Assembly: GCF_032854445.1 (NCBI RefSeq)
Contig: NC_088306.1
Location: forward strand, 21,859,764-21,923,763
Length of the DNA stretch: 64,000 nucleotides
Source: Liolophura sinensis
Taxonomy: Eukaryota; Mollusca; Polyplacophora; Chitonida; Chitonidae
Direction of reading: 5' to 3'
Shown here: positions 38,469-50,289 of the stretch, in pieces
Position numbering within the stretch: position 1 is the stretch's first letter
Layout: every line of letters starts with the position of its first letter
Position numbers and translations under genes: made by a program
The notes under the pieces: model-generated
The model's database searches: none
Told to the model about the DNA's origin: nothing
The model's input: only the letters and a program-made list of their open reading frames with translations

Positions 38469-39128
38469 CATTTGTTTGTATTTTTTTTTTCTTGGTTCAA
38501 AAATATAAATGTTAGACAGTAAGACAGTTTAGCAAGTTTTCCAATCCTATCCAGACTCCCAAAATACATGTGCTGTAGTAACACCGTGACATTTGAAAGA
38601 TGTGAGGATTATTCCAGAATGAATATGGACCAGTGGGAATTGTAATGGGATTTCTAGATAGTGTCTCTGCATGGCTCTGTCTATATGATACGACCTTGGA
38701 GTGCAAGCAGGCGGCCAATCTATCGCAGGGCATCTTGCATTATAGCATATTTGATGGGGTCTGATTCCCCTTGGGAGTTTCAAGATGATGTATAATAATA
38801 TGGCCCAAAGAACCAGAAGGAAAAAAAAATTTGTCTGGAAAAGCAGACTACTGCCATGTTCAATTAGTTTCGAAGTATCTCTGCTCTGGGCTGGAGATAG
38901 TAGGCTAGGAAATAAATATCATGCGAAAAGGTGCCTGAAAAAAATGGCGCGAGGGTAGGAAAGAAAGAGTTGACCACTTTCTGGATAGATGGTATTTATA
39001 TATAGATATACACAGTAGTAAATATGCAGTCACGTACACATTAGTCCTTTGAGAAACACCACAGAGCACTCTTGTCACTCGCACAACCAAAAGCCCGTTT
39101 TACCTTGTAATACCATGTGTACTTCAAG

Positions 39129-39269
39129 GCCCAGTTTCACAAAGATGTCATACATGTACAATAATTGCACATATAGGACATTGTTACAGTAATAGTAACA
39201 TACAAAATATCGTACGACAGATGTACAATAAAAAAAAAATGTGGGATGCCGCTTTGTGAAACTGGACCC
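39129..39269. mobile_element. MITE-like palindromic element, family A copy 1
   Basis: The ends are inverted repeats: GCCCAGTTTCACAAAG at the left and CTTTGTGAAACTGGACCC at the right. The interior (GACATTGTTACAGTAATAG, ATACAAAATATCGTACGAC) is shared with the element at 42821. There is no coding capacity, so this is a non-autonomous DNA transposon by structure. Confidence 0.65.
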
Positions 39270-40328
39270 AGGACCATTGTGATAACTCTCTGACCTACTC
39301 AAAAAAAGATATCTGCTGTCTTTAAGCAGTTGCTTTTGGTTTTCGCTTAATTTCAGGTATACATTATGTAGACCAGTAATTTGAAATATGAAAGACAATA
39401 TGTCAAAATCGATTTGTAGAATCCGTTGAATCCTTTTCAGAAAATTTAAGGTAAACTTTATGCAGAAACTCTTAGGGTAAACCTGTGAAATTATTTCCTT
39501 GTCAAACAGAGGCATTGATCAGGGATAGAGTGCATCTGTTATTACCTGGCTCTTACACCTGGTGTACATAAAGGTGTGCCAGGTAAAACCTCGTTCGGAC
39601 AAAGGGTTCTAAATATAAAGTGGGGGTGAATCATAGCTGATAATACCAGTCACATCGGATGACAGGTCATTTTGTCACCTAAGACAGCTCTGGTTTGCAA
39701 ATTAGGCCAGGGAAATAGCGTTCTCAGAAAATACAGCCAGTCAGTCATTTCCATCAGTAATTGAGGACCTAACAATCCAAACAGTGTATTGAGGCGTGTC
39801 ATATTTTAGCCAAGGCGATGTTGGAAGGTGGCAACCACACTGGTGATGTGAGAGTATGCAAATGTTGCAAACTCAGTGGAGTTTTTCCCACAAATAGTAT
39901 GCTGGATTGAAAAGATCAGAGCCATTTGATGAATCAGAAGGATTTTGAGTGAGAGACTGACCCTTTAGTACGAGTGCCTACCTGTATTGTCAGTATTTCT
40001 TGCCGGCTGTACCTGTGATGTACATATTATATCCTCTATGCAATGTTAATTAGCTATACAGTATATTGCAAACAGCAGTGTCATTAATAAAGGATGGGTG
40101 ATTTTATGTCATGTTACAAAAATTGTCTTCAGTGAGATTGAGAAAATGATACAATGTTTTTAGCCAGTTCAGCTCACTGTATTGACAGTTACATGTGCAT
40201 AAAAAAGAAGGATGAAACAAATGTTTGATCGATGATTGAAAGATGGATCCTTTGCTCTGAGCCTTTATGTATCTCCTATCAACCAGTGTTCACAAAAGCC
40301 ATTTTATGCACTCAAGCTTTCTAAGCAA

Positions 40329-40472
40329 TGTCTGTATTTATTTATTTGATTGCTGTTGATTGCTGTACAAAGTCCTCAGGAATATTTCACTTGTGTGACA
40401 GCGACCAGCATTATGGTGGGAGGAAACCGGGCAGAGCCCAGTGGAAACCCACGACCATCCGCAGGTTACTAC
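40329..40472 (-). mobile_element. SINE fragment, minus strand
   Basis: It has a (TTTA)-like tail, TTTGATTGCTG with a small internal duplication, AATATTTCACTTGTG, GCATTATGGTGGGAGG and CCACGACCATCCGCAGG, the reverse complement of the SINE body. It breaks off at CTACCTG before the head. Confidence 0.8.
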
Positions 40473-40510
40473 CTGTACATATGATCTCAACTTTGACCCA
40501 TGACCATAGA

Positions 40511-40785
40511 AGTTGCTGGTTTTGTCTGATTTTAGACATGTATTTTTTTTAGAAGGGTGTAATTTAAGGTTTGTTTGGAAGGCAGGATGATGATCTCCTG
40601 GGAAAATGTCAGTCTCAGCACTGAAAGTAATGTTTTATGAACTTCAGGCGACACCAGTTATATTTTGTGTCTTGCGGGTGGACTGAAGAAAAAAAAAAAA
40701 TCTAAAGTTGGTGTGGCCTTACTTTTGCCTCTAAAAAATTGAAATGCTTTTTTTTGGGGTGTGAATTTTTAGGGTCTATACATGT
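40511..40785 (+). repeat. old dispersed repeat, family C copy 4 (diverged)
   Basis: GAAGTTGCTGGTTTTGTCTG, AGAAGGGTGTAATTTAAGG, TTTGGAAGGCAGGATG, TTTTGCCTCTAAAAAATTG and GAATTTTTAGGGTCTATAC follow the family order, with an insertion in the middle. The match is weaker than in copies 2 and 3. Confidence 0.35.
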
Positions 40786-41767
40786 ACAGTATTATGCATT
40801 AATGGATATGATGGAGCAAGGGCTGTCTGTAATATTATTCGGGCTGTGTTTAATATTCTGGTTGCCAGGGTAAATTTTCCCAGATGTCATAGTTATGTAA
40901 CATTGCACGTTAGAGTGCAACAAAAAAAGTGTTTGTTTATCGCTTAAAACCTGGGTGGGACATCAAATGAATGTATCTAATAAACCGTGACATGAAGGAG
41001 GGTTTTATGGTTCTACTTTGTTCATGCTTTAAAAAAAAAAAAAAGGCCAAATGAGAAAAGAAAGATTAAAACAACGTTTAAAGGGAATGCCCCCCACCCC
41101 CCAAAAAATGTCAGCTTTATTGAGTCAAATTACCAATGATCCTTAATGTATAAAGTATACCTTATAAACAAATCCTTCCTTTCTAAGTGATTTCTTAAAT
41201 GTAGTTGGGTTATTTTTTTTTTCCCCAACTTTTCACAAGATATTTTTGTTTCGTGTTTACATTTTATGCCTGACATTTGAAATTGCTCCTTCAGTGTGTG
41301 AATCTTTTATCTGTTTAATTTAAGATAAAAACTAGTATTTGAATGGAATGCTAATGAGTAAAATGTTGCCATGAAATGTCAAAGCTTAAAAAACATGTGA
41401 TAAACAAACAATAGAGGGCCCAAGATTAATAAAAACTCTAATCTATGTAGCACATTCCTATTGTTGATGTTCAAAAAAAAAAAAAAATGTTGCAAGAAAA
41501 GGAAATAAGAAAAAGTTACATTTGTTTGATTCCCACAGAGAGTGTGGTTTAGATTCCTGTAAGCTTACTCTGTTACCTTTAAAGAGGAAGTAATTAACAG
41601 TGTAGTCACGCTTGGTGTGTAGCAAGTCACAGATACAGTATTAATTGCTTTTGCAAGACTGCACCTGTCCTACACAACTTTATTCACTAGGTTATGAGCC
41701 TTAGGTCAAGCCGACCTTCTATGACACAAGCTTTCATATTACAGCATACAAGTGATTTCCTAACCTG

Positions 41768-41782
41768 CCAGTAGGGGGCAGC
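41768..41782 (+). promoter_or_regulatory. CTCF-like word
   Basis: CCAGTAGGGGGCAGC fits the CTCF core at every position. It lies about 2.5 kb upstream of the finger-2 exon, in the same orientation as the word at 35237. Confidence 0.35.
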
Positions 41783-42069
41783 ATTATCAGAGCACCTGCT
41801 GAGCCTCAAGTGACGCTATCTTAGCTACATTTAACTTTAATCCTTTTTTATAGTCCAGATAATGGGAAATGTCTAAAGTTCAAGTTTTGGATACCCATGT
41901 ACACTATAGTTTGAACCTCCTGTGAAGCGTAGTTATGTGGTGAAGTGTTCACCTTCAGGACACAGTAATAGTTTGGTGCAAATATGTAATAGTGTAGTGA
42001 GAAATGCCCTACGCCGAGTTGATTCTGCAGCAGAAAAATAAACTGTATAAGGCAATAAAACAAAAATTT

Positions 42070-42252
42070 TAATTTTCAGTATAAAGCAATAAACCTTTTT
42101 GATTTTGCAGTGTAAAGCAAGAAAACTTTTTGATTTTGTATTCTAAAGCAAGAAACATTTTTGATTTTGTATTGTAAAGCAAGAAACATTTTTGATTTTG
42201 TATTGTAAAGCAAGAAACATATTTGATCTTGTATTGTGAAGCAAGAAACATT
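42070..42252 (+). repeat. 31-base minisatellite, about 6 copies
   Basis: Units of GATTTTGTATTGTAAAGCAA followed by GAAACATTTTT start at 42070, 42101, 42132, 42163, 42194 and 42225. Divergence is greatest at the left end. Confidence 0.92.
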
Positions 42253-42820
42253 TGACTCCTTATTAAAATTGTACTTCATTGCCAACATTAAAAAAAAATG
42301 TGCTTGTAATATTAACTGTTGAAGTTGAAGTATTCATGTGCTCGTTTTAGCTTAATTATCAACATTTTACTTTCTATCAAAAATATGTGCTCAGATTCAT
42401 TCAGTTGATTTAGGATTATATGATAATTTGTCGTCACGCTCTCATTTATGGGTATAATAAATCAGGAGAAATTAAGGGCGTGCTTTGCCTGCGGGTGGAT
42501 TTCTGAATGGACCTGTCTGGGGGAGTCAGGTACATTTGGAATTAGTCATGAATCTGTCCCAGCTGCTTCTGAGCAAGTAGCCTTTATTAATCACGTGTGT
42601 TTCTTACATAAAGGAAAATGTATGTGGCTGTGCCTTTCTTCAAAGAATATGAAGTTCATGTGATATTCATGTGATATTCAGGTGATACATGTGTGTGTGT
42701 GTACATCAGTATCTTGAACCCGATATTGGTGTGATATCATGATGACATGTTATTTGTATGAGCAAAAATTAAATCCTTTGTACCTGCCTCTTTCTTGCTC
42801 TCGACTTTCAATGGGAGCAT

Positions 42821-42960
42821 GCCCCAGTGTCACAAAGATGTCGCACATATACGATAATCGCACATGTAGGACAATGGCACAGTAATAGTGACATACAAAA
42901 TATCGTATGACAAATGTACCATAAAGAAATTGTTGTGCGCCACATTGTCAAAATGGGCCC
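42821..42960. mobile_element. MITE-like palindromic element, family A copy 2
   Basis: The ends GCCCCAGTGTCACAAAG and CATTGTCAAAATGGGCCC are decayed inverted repeats. The interior GACATACAAAATATCGTATG matches the copy at 39129 closely. Length is about 140 bases in both copies. Confidence 0.65.
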
Positions 42961-43967
42961 TGAAGTCCTTGTGATATCACCATGATCTACATGTGTAAAT
43001 CCCAAATTTAAGCCCAAATTAAGAGGAGTTTGAAATTTAAAATGTGGTTATTTTGCTTAAATAGATGTTAAAAATTGTAATTTAGTTTTACTTCTAACTT
43101 AATCAATACACCTGTTATTAAGCTGTGTATTTAGGCTAACGATTGCTACAGCTCCACAATGTCACATCATTGGCCCAAATTATGTGCTGCAAAAGATTGG
43201 TGCCCAAATTAAAGATCTGTATGTGACACTGCAACTTCTTTCTTTCCTCGAGACTTGCTGTGAACTTCACAGGACATCTATAAAGTGTACATCTATTTTA
43301 TGGACGTTAACGAAATGAAATGGGTCTGCCTTCTTCTTACTTCCCTTGGAATTTTCGTGTATCATGATGTTTTTGTCATCCATGTGTTATGGTTATAATT
43401 TTCTTGTACATATCAAAATATACAAGCACTGGCTCTGTGTTGGTGCTTTTTGCTTGCATTGTACCTGGAATTTTTTTTTTTTTTCATTCTCCCAAGAGGC
43501 TTTTTTTGTTTAGAAACATGATGTTTCTGTTTTGTTGAACCTAAAATACTGTAATCATGATGTTTTCGGGTTCAGTATTAGACCTGGCAGCAGTTCATAA
43601 CACTGATTACGAAGTGCTACTACAACTTCCTGTTAATTTAGACAGAAAAAAACAAACAAACAAGTAAACAGTGACATCTACATTAGCAAATTGAAATACA
43701 ATCTCACCAAAGTTACGACATTGCATGGTTTTAATTACATGGTTTGCCATGTGTGGGACCTCTTTAGCCCCTCTGTGTCAGTGAAATTTACCTAATGTTT
43801 CCACAGTTAAAGGAGTGGTGTAAGTAAATTCATGTGATGTTTTAATTAGAGTTTTTACCAGTGTAAATTGTTGGCTACACAAGGATAAACTTTGCTAACT
43901 GTCTTTAAGACTCAGAAATGTTGCCAAACAGGCATGAATTGTATGGCTACAATCTAAAACCCCAATT

Positions 43968-44150
43968 TCATCAGTGGGCATTATATGTACAGTAATACCT
44001 GGTTACATTATGAAATCCCCATCTCATTAGTATGCAATATATACAGTAATACATGGTTACATTGTGAGACCTACATCTCATTAGTGTGCATTATATATAC
44101 AGTAATACCTGGTTAAATTACTAGACCTATATCTACATGTATGTACAGTA
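43968..44150 (+). repeat. 54-56 base tandem repeat, about 3 copies
   Basis: CAGTAATACCTGGTTACATT, ATCTCATTAGTNTGCA and ATATATACAGTAATAC recur at 43990, 44044 and 44100. The array ends about 150 bases before the acceptor of the finger-2 exon. Confidence 0.85.
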
Positions 44151-44297
44151 ATGTATGTAAAGTTTATTGTGTACCTGACTATTTTATTACATTTAATTAA
44201 CCTCCATTGACTCATGAACTTACGATTATTGTATGTCGTATCAACTCTGTCCAGATATTTATGTAAGTAATGAAAATGTTGTTGTTGTGTATTTCAG

Positions 44298-44468
44298 GGT
44301 AAATGCCAGAGAAAAGACCCTCCCTGTAAATACCTCCACCCACCCCAGCATCTAAAGGAACAGTTGCTTCAGAATGGCAGAAACAACCTAATACTGAAGA
44401 ACTTACAAATGCAGGCTGTCCACCAGGCTACCATACAGCCCATTGTACCCGGGATGGTGCCCGCTGTG
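44298..44468 (+). CDS. mbl: Muscleblind exon B: rest of zinc finger 2 and start of linker
   Basis: This exon encodes 57 residues (65-121), phase 0 at both ends. GKCQRKDPPCKYLHPP completes finger 2, giving C59-X7-C67-X6-C74-X3-H78 across the splice junction. The X6 spacing in finger 2 is the fly-like form, whereas vertebrate MBNLs have X4. HPPQHLKEQL and NGRNNL are family-conserved sequences after the finger pair. The linker IQPIVPGMVPAV closely resembles the fly linker ending in QVPAV, after which fly mbl continues with an NPYL motif. Here the matching THPYLG motif is on the exon at 60921, so the exons in between are extra or alternative. The donor is gtaagt at 44469. If it is not used, the frame stays open for about 58 more codons. 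Confidence 0.95.
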
Positions 44469-45472
44469 GTAAGTCCTCTCATGCGCCCTCCGGCCTCTCT
44501 CCACCAATCATACGCCGGCAGCTTTTATACAGCATGTGCGTTTTTGGCTGGAGGAGCAATCAAGCACCTTTTGTTTTTTTTTTTGGAGCCGATTATTCCG
44601 CAAACGCATCCTGATTATTTGTGTGTTGTTGTTTTTTTTTAATTTATTCTATATCGCTACATTCAGTCATGCTACAGCTTTTTGATACAAGAGAGTTCCT
44701 CTAGCATCTGGCTTGTATTTTTTTTCCTGTAGAAAACATGGTCAGTTGTTTCCACGCGCATTACATGTCCTATAATCTTCTTGGTTTCATCATTTTTCTG
44801 TATGAATGTTTCTGCATTAATACCAATTTTCCTGAGCTTTTTTGGAAGATGCTGCGATACTTTGTAGCTTAAATTTATGTGTTTTGTTCTTTGTAAATTG
44901 ATATATTGTTAACAGCATTATCAGATTTCTAATTCGCATGTCTCCAAGGCAATACCTGCTGAGCTGCCTTGGGCAATAATCTTCCTCCCCCACATTTGGG
45001 CACGAGCAAAGAATTTTTTTTTGTAGTTAATCCAGTCTTTTCGTTTATTTATGCGCATAATCTCTACAAGTGTATAATTAACTCAAACGTTGCATAAAGT
45101 TTTGTCATATTACATTCAAAAAAGAAAGGAGGACTAACATAAAATCAAAACTCATTCTTCAACCAAATCCACCACCCCCCCCCCCCCCCCCCCCCCCCCT
45201 CACCCCCCCCCCCCCCATATTGCAAAAAAAGAGAAATAAAAAAATAAAAAAAATAATTTAGATTTGATCTTCGGTAAACTTTATGTGGTATGAGGAAGAT
45301 TTTGACCAAAGTATGCTATATTCCTTTTTAATGATGGAACGTGCAAGCTGCTACAACAACAACACTTGGAGTTCTAGCAACTGGTGTTTGGACCTCAATA
45401 GCTTGCACGTGAATGTGGCTTTGCTATATTATATGTCTGGCATGATTTGATCCCGTGTTTTTCCTTTCACAG
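44469..45472 (+). other. mbl: intron or interval before the possible terminal exon
   Basis: The first 70 bases after the donor are unusually CpG- and C-rich, and the upstream frame reads on to a stop near 44642. Further on lie AT-rich sequence and a C-tract at 45175-45216 interrupted by a TCA. The pyrimidine-rich acceptor ttcctttcacag ends the stretch. No other exon is supported here. Confidence 0.7.
45175..45216. repeat. C tract with one interruption
   Basis: Twenty-five C, then TCA, then fourteen C. It lies 257 bases before the possible terminal exon. Confidence 0.9.
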
Positions 45473-45580
45473 TACCCCACAGTTATGCCCCATCAGAAGT
45501 TTGATAGACCTAAAGAAATTCCAGAGAGAGGCCCAAAAATATACCAAGTTGGTTTGCCATTAGTTACTGTCAAGTTTTAA
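45473..45580 (+). CDS. mbl: candidate alternative terminal exon (two-finger isoform)
   Basis: Directly after a good acceptor (pyrimidine tract then CAG at 45470-45472), phase 0 gives 35 residues and a TAA at 45578. The peptide starts YPTVMPHQKFDRP, continues EIPERGPKIYQVG and ends TVKF. No convincing 5' splice site lies before the stop. Spliced to exon B it would make a protein of about 156 residues with fingers 1 and 2 only. Fly mbl is known to make isoforms with different ends, some carrying only the first finger pair, so such an exon is plausible. The alternative is an exon whose stop triggers nonsense-mediated decay. The start resembles the cassette exon at 50321 (YPTV-x-P-x-Q). I see no AATAAA close downstream, so the 3' end is open. 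Confidence 0.5.
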   Translation, partial: YPTVMPHQKFDRPKEIPERGPKIYQVGLPLVTVKF

Positions 45581-45808
45581 CCAATACTGCACCATTCAGA
45601 TAGACTTTACCAACATCTCTCTGTTTGTTTTATTTCTCTCCACTTTTTCTTTTCTTCATTTCTCTTTCGTTTTGCTGGCAATTCTTGTTTTTCATGTGTG
45701 TGTTTGTGTCCGGTTTTGGAGTCGTATGTCTACTTATTTTGTTCTACTTTCACTTTTCTATCTATCTTCTACTTTAAATTTCACGTCTTAACTTTGGACA
45801 CCCTGCAG

Positions 45809-45889
45809 CTTTTTGAACCACCTCACATGGACCTGTTAATTAATCGTCCAGAAGAGCCCCGCCCCCCCCCCCCCTTCCAAAAGCAATAA
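45809..45889 (+). CDS. mbl: weak candidate for a second alternative terminal exon
   Basis: After a pyrimidine-rich stretch and CTGCAG (45803-45808), phase 0 gives 26 residues beginning LFEPPHMDLLINRPEEP, then a proline run coded by a C-tract, then FQKQ and a TAA at 45887. The peptide looks less random than its surroundings, and the phase fits exon B. Against it, the C-tract is probably length-variable, which would change the frame, and no homologue is known to me. It may simply be untranslated sequence behind the exon at 45473. Confidence 0.18.
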   Translation, partial: LFEPPHMDLLINRPEEPRPPPPFQKQ

Positions 45890-46261
45890 TATGCAAATGA
45901 TGTATTCTTTCATAAGGATGAAGGAAAGAATGAGATTGTCCATCTCAATGCTTTGTAGCACTCTCATATAAAAGCTTTAACATCCTTCTGTGATGTATTT
46001 GGCTCTTATTTACCAGTAGAATATTTGTATATTATTCTCGCTTATATGTCAGAATCAAGACTTTGCTTCCTGCATGTGAGGTTATTATTCAAACAGCTGC
46101 AGAACAGCTATTTCTTTGCATCATATATGTTTGCTGACAGAAACCTCTCTTTAAGCTCTGTAGTAGGCAGTAGAGACTCGCTAAAAAGAACTGCATTGTG
46201 TCTATTTTATCATGGTGGTATTGTGAGATAAGACTGATGTGCGGTGTGATGAATTTTATAC

Positions 46262-46475
46262 TACTGTAATTTTTCAACCTTATGGCATGTTTTCAGTGTG
46301 TTTATTCAAGAATATTCGGAAGGCATTATTCTCTGCTGAATGACAGAACTGTACTTTTTGTGAAGCCCTGAAATTGGCCAATCCAACTGATATAGTTTTG
46401 TCTCCAAAATCAGATCAAAAATGTGCATAAAGTTGCTCTTTAATTCATGTGCAGAAAGGTTGAGGAATTAGGGTA
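46262..46475. mobile_element. MITE-like element, family B copy 3
   Basis: The left end TACTGTAATTTTTCAACC and right end GGTTGAGGAATTAGGGTA are inverted repeats. GGCATTATTCTCTGCTGAAT, CCTGAAATTGGCCAATCC and TTTTGTCTCCAAAATC align with copies 1 and 2. Confidence 0.65.
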
Positions 46476-49400
46476 CTTTAGATTAGGTAATGTGTTGGAA
46501 CAGAAAAGCAGATCAAAATATGCTGAATATTTCCATTTTCTCAGTTTTGCAGTAGATTAGAATTTTTTTTCTGTATATTGTGAGCTGAGGTTTGAAAACC
46601 ATGTCAGCTCGTTGGAATTCATTCATTTTATGTTTAAAGTTTTTTAATTGCTTCGTAACGCCATGGTCCTAGAATGTGTTGTTTCCTTCAATGAAATTAA
46701 AGATTTTAAAATTTTAGTTCTTTTTTAATTTCTTTTTGTCATTCTCAAAGAGGATTGCATTTTTCAGCATGCTGTGTACATGCATGCACTTCAAAAATGT
46801 ATTACTTACCTGTATACTGGAAAACATCTGGGGGAAAAATGTGTGATACATTGTGATCTGCTTTTCATGGCTATTATTTAAGTTTTTTTTACTCTTCTTT
46901 GGGACTGGTTGTTTTTCTGCGAGAATTTTGCTTGTCTTGTTTTTCTTCAGTTCTTGATAACAATCAACATATTTGTGTGTATGTGGCAGTGTCAATCTCC
47001 CCATCATATTTGTTTTTCAGAAATCAGAAAATTGCATCGTTTTGAAAGCCGTTACATTTTAACACCAAAATACTGCTGCTGGAAGTTTAGATCTTTAAAA
47101 ACCATAATACACTCTTCATTTTGGTATTTCAAGATTGCGTTGTCGGCTTTTTGCACTTTGTAAGATGTAGTGAAAAAAAACACTTTCAGAAATGTCCCAT
47201 ATCAAGACTATTGTGCCGCCTTTGTTTTTGATTCAGTAGATCTACAGGCTTTCCTTATACGGTGTGGTTGAGCAGTATAACATAGGTGTCCAAAGCCAAA
47301 AGTACAGATGTTGCCTTCACTTGTAGGCCAGTAAGATGGGGAGGTTGTTAGTGCCTGTGGTTTGTAATTATTTGTTATCAAGGTAGATGGTACATATGCA
47401 AATCATTGTTTCTCATCTTCTTTATAGTTTAACCTCTTACAAGAAAATAACAAAGTTTTACAGGGAACGGCAGAACAGCCACACATATATGCCATTGGTG
47501 TCAAGACACCTTGAGAAACTTAAATATTCCAAGTTCACTTTGCACCTAAAGTTGCTAAATTGTCTCGTCCATGATCTGACAGCATCTTGCTTTCTAAAGA
47601 TAAATTTCTTCCGTGCCTGTTTTGTTCTAAGTTTTCGAAAGCAACTCAGTGGAAATGTGAATACCTGTAAACTGGAATCTCCATGAAGCCTTCGTAGAGA
47701 AGGTATCTGGTTACCGTGGCTATAACCCACGCAGCCAGGTGGATGCATCTACCTTGATTAACCAGATTGCAGTTCCAAGCTTTCTCTTGCATACAAAATC
47801 CCAATTTATGGGATCCCAAATGTCGTCTTGGACTTGCAGATGCTGTTGCCTGTATAGAAGGGTTTATCGAAATCCTCATTCCATCAATGTTACATGAAAC
47901 TCTAACCAGGGAAGACCATAAACTAGATGAAAGTCTTCCTCTCCGGTGTTGGATACAGTGTTAAAGCTGAAAGATTGCATCATGTGTTTGATCTGAAGCT
48001 TTTTTTCTTTTCTTATTTGCCTAGAGAGATCAGGGTTTTTTTTTGTTTTCAACTTTAAATCCATTTACATTTAAAAAGCTTGGAACTGGTTACAGACCTA
48101 GATATCTTGTGTAGGTCAGATCAACAATGTTGAAATGGGATGCAACATTCATCTGTACATCAGTGTGCGTGTGTGGATTCTGCTACGTTGCTAAGAATAA
48201 ATGTCATTGAGTACATGTAGAAAGTATATCAACACAATATATTTTATATCAGAGACTTTGTTTTTAAATCCATTTTCCTAGTCCAAAGGGATATGACCTC
48301 TAAATATTACCTGCAATTTTATGTTTGCATTATAATTTCAAGCAGATATTTATCTATTAACAGTTGACTTGGGTTTGACAGATAACTGTACAAATTCATC
48401 GCTATACATGTATTTACATGCAAAATGGAACAGTATTTAACCAATGAACGTCTTGCGACACCTCTAAATCATGTAACATCCATTTTAACCCTACTTAATA
48501 CAATGGTTATTTCAGTTTGACCTTGACCCAGTTACTCGCTGTAGGACCATAATAATGCTGTATCATGAGAATGGGCCATCTTCACATAAGGGGTGTGGGT
48601 GCTTGCGTTTTGCGACAGGGATTATCTGGCTTGGTTTAGTTCTCCCACGGTGATGAAAAAAAAAAATTTTGGCAACTAGCCCTTTATCCAGCATTCATGT
48701 ATGCAAATCTTAATACCGAAACCCCAGTCACATGTTAATGGATGAATGGTCTACTTGTGTATCTGCTTCTTGCACTTGGCTTTATTATTCCATTTATGAA
48801 TTAGAAGTTGTAGAGCCTTATTGTTCTTGCTTATTCCATGAATCTCAAGTTTGGTGTAAAATGCGTCCATACCCCAGTAAAGAAATGCTCTTGTATGTAC
48901 CATCAAGAACATGACAGTTTTTATACTGCCAATGTTTCTTTTTTTGCATGCTATGACTACAGCCTGTCACTAGCTACATTTTAAAGTTCATTGAAGATGA
49001 TTTAATCTCTGCTTTCTTGTGGCGTGATCCTTAATTCCCTTCTCGTGTGTCGAAAACTTACATTGTCTACTTCGTGAATGTTCACAATAGCGGTTCTCAT
49101 TTTTTTTCATGTCCCTTTGCTATTTAGCTACAAAAAGCTTGTAGACACTGATAAAACGTAATACCACTAGCATGCATTAACTACACCCTCAGCAGGTGAT
49201 GGTTAGAGGAATGGTAGTGGAATGCTGTAAGCCTGCTGGAGGTGTACTAATGGCAAGCAAGTGGCATGCTACTGAGAAGCATTTTAGTCTGGTTGGTATT
49301 GTATATTTCAATTGTTCATGCCACCTGTTAGACACAAACCAAAGTTGACATGTAGCCTAGTGATAGGTGTGTGGACTGAATTAACTAAAATTTACAGAAA

Positions 49401-50289
49401 ATAGTTTCTTGCACATCTTCTTCACCACAGCATAAAGCATGAATAATCTTATTTTTAGAAGAACAAGAAAATATGTGTAAGCTATTAGCTTTTGTCCAGT
49501 GCAAGTGGGCATCACTTCCAGGGCATATTACATTACATGTTTGATGTTAATTTCTACCTCTGAAGAAATGAAAGCTATATTGGATGTAATGTCTTTTAAA
49601 CATGGGTTTCTCCATTTTCAGAATCCAAGATTTAGAAACTTTTGAAGTATCCTTAACACCCACAATGTATGACGTGTAGCTGGCAACATTCATTACAGCA
49701 TTTAGAGTTATTTCCCTTACCATTAATTTTGGATTATTTTTTTTTTTTTTCAACAAACAACAACTTTTTCAACAAATACATCTATAAGAGCAATTTCAAA
49801 GAATAGTTTGTGAGGATTTCTTTTCATTTTTGCAACTGATGGGCTTTTTAAATGAAGTAATGAATCACAAAACATATGTAGTCTAAGGCTGCTGTTGGAC
49901 AATATACTTTTGAATCTGGAATATACTCAAATTTTCAGCAATACAATCTGTGCTGCTTCCAGAAATTTTAAATCCCGAATAACAATAATACAGTTACTTG
50001 AACTACTTTCTAAATGAAATCCACCAATCAGAAAAATTCTTTCATTACTAACTCTCTTTTTATGCCTTTCTATTATCATCAATTCCAACCCCATGCACTG
50101 CTCAAATCACCAAATATCATTTTACCTTGCATACTGGGTTTTGGCCTTGTTATCTTTTTTCTTTTGGTTGCTTTTTGCAGTAGTGAAGAAGATGTGCTGA
50201 TGTGTTTTCCTGTGTTGTTTTCTATATATATTAGCTTTGACTGCTGGCCAAGGTTTCATTGTTTGCACTCTGATCATACTAATTGTATA

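Larger units (their letters stand above)
22252..44297 (+). other. mbl: 22-kb intron between the finger-1 and finger-2 exons
   Basis: The donor gtcagt at 22252 and the acceptor atttcag ending at 44297 bound this intron, which interrupts the finger-2 codons between K64 and G65, as in fly and vertebrate relatives. It holds SINE copies (24302, 33073, 34752, 38278, 40329), another SINE-like element (30063), MITE-like palindromes (27786, 39129, 42821), minisatellites (26550, 34384, 34652, 35806, 42070, 43968), a 60-T tract (37438) and two CTCF-like words (35237, 41768). Apart from these I see no exon that can be supported. Several open frames of 60-90 codons in it have no recognisable domain and poor splice context. 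Very long introns here are typical of the family. Confidence 0.85.

Noticed and set aside
39075-39515. 146-codon frame on the minus strand
   Set aside because: It runs through the MITE-like element at 39129 and has no recognisable domain.
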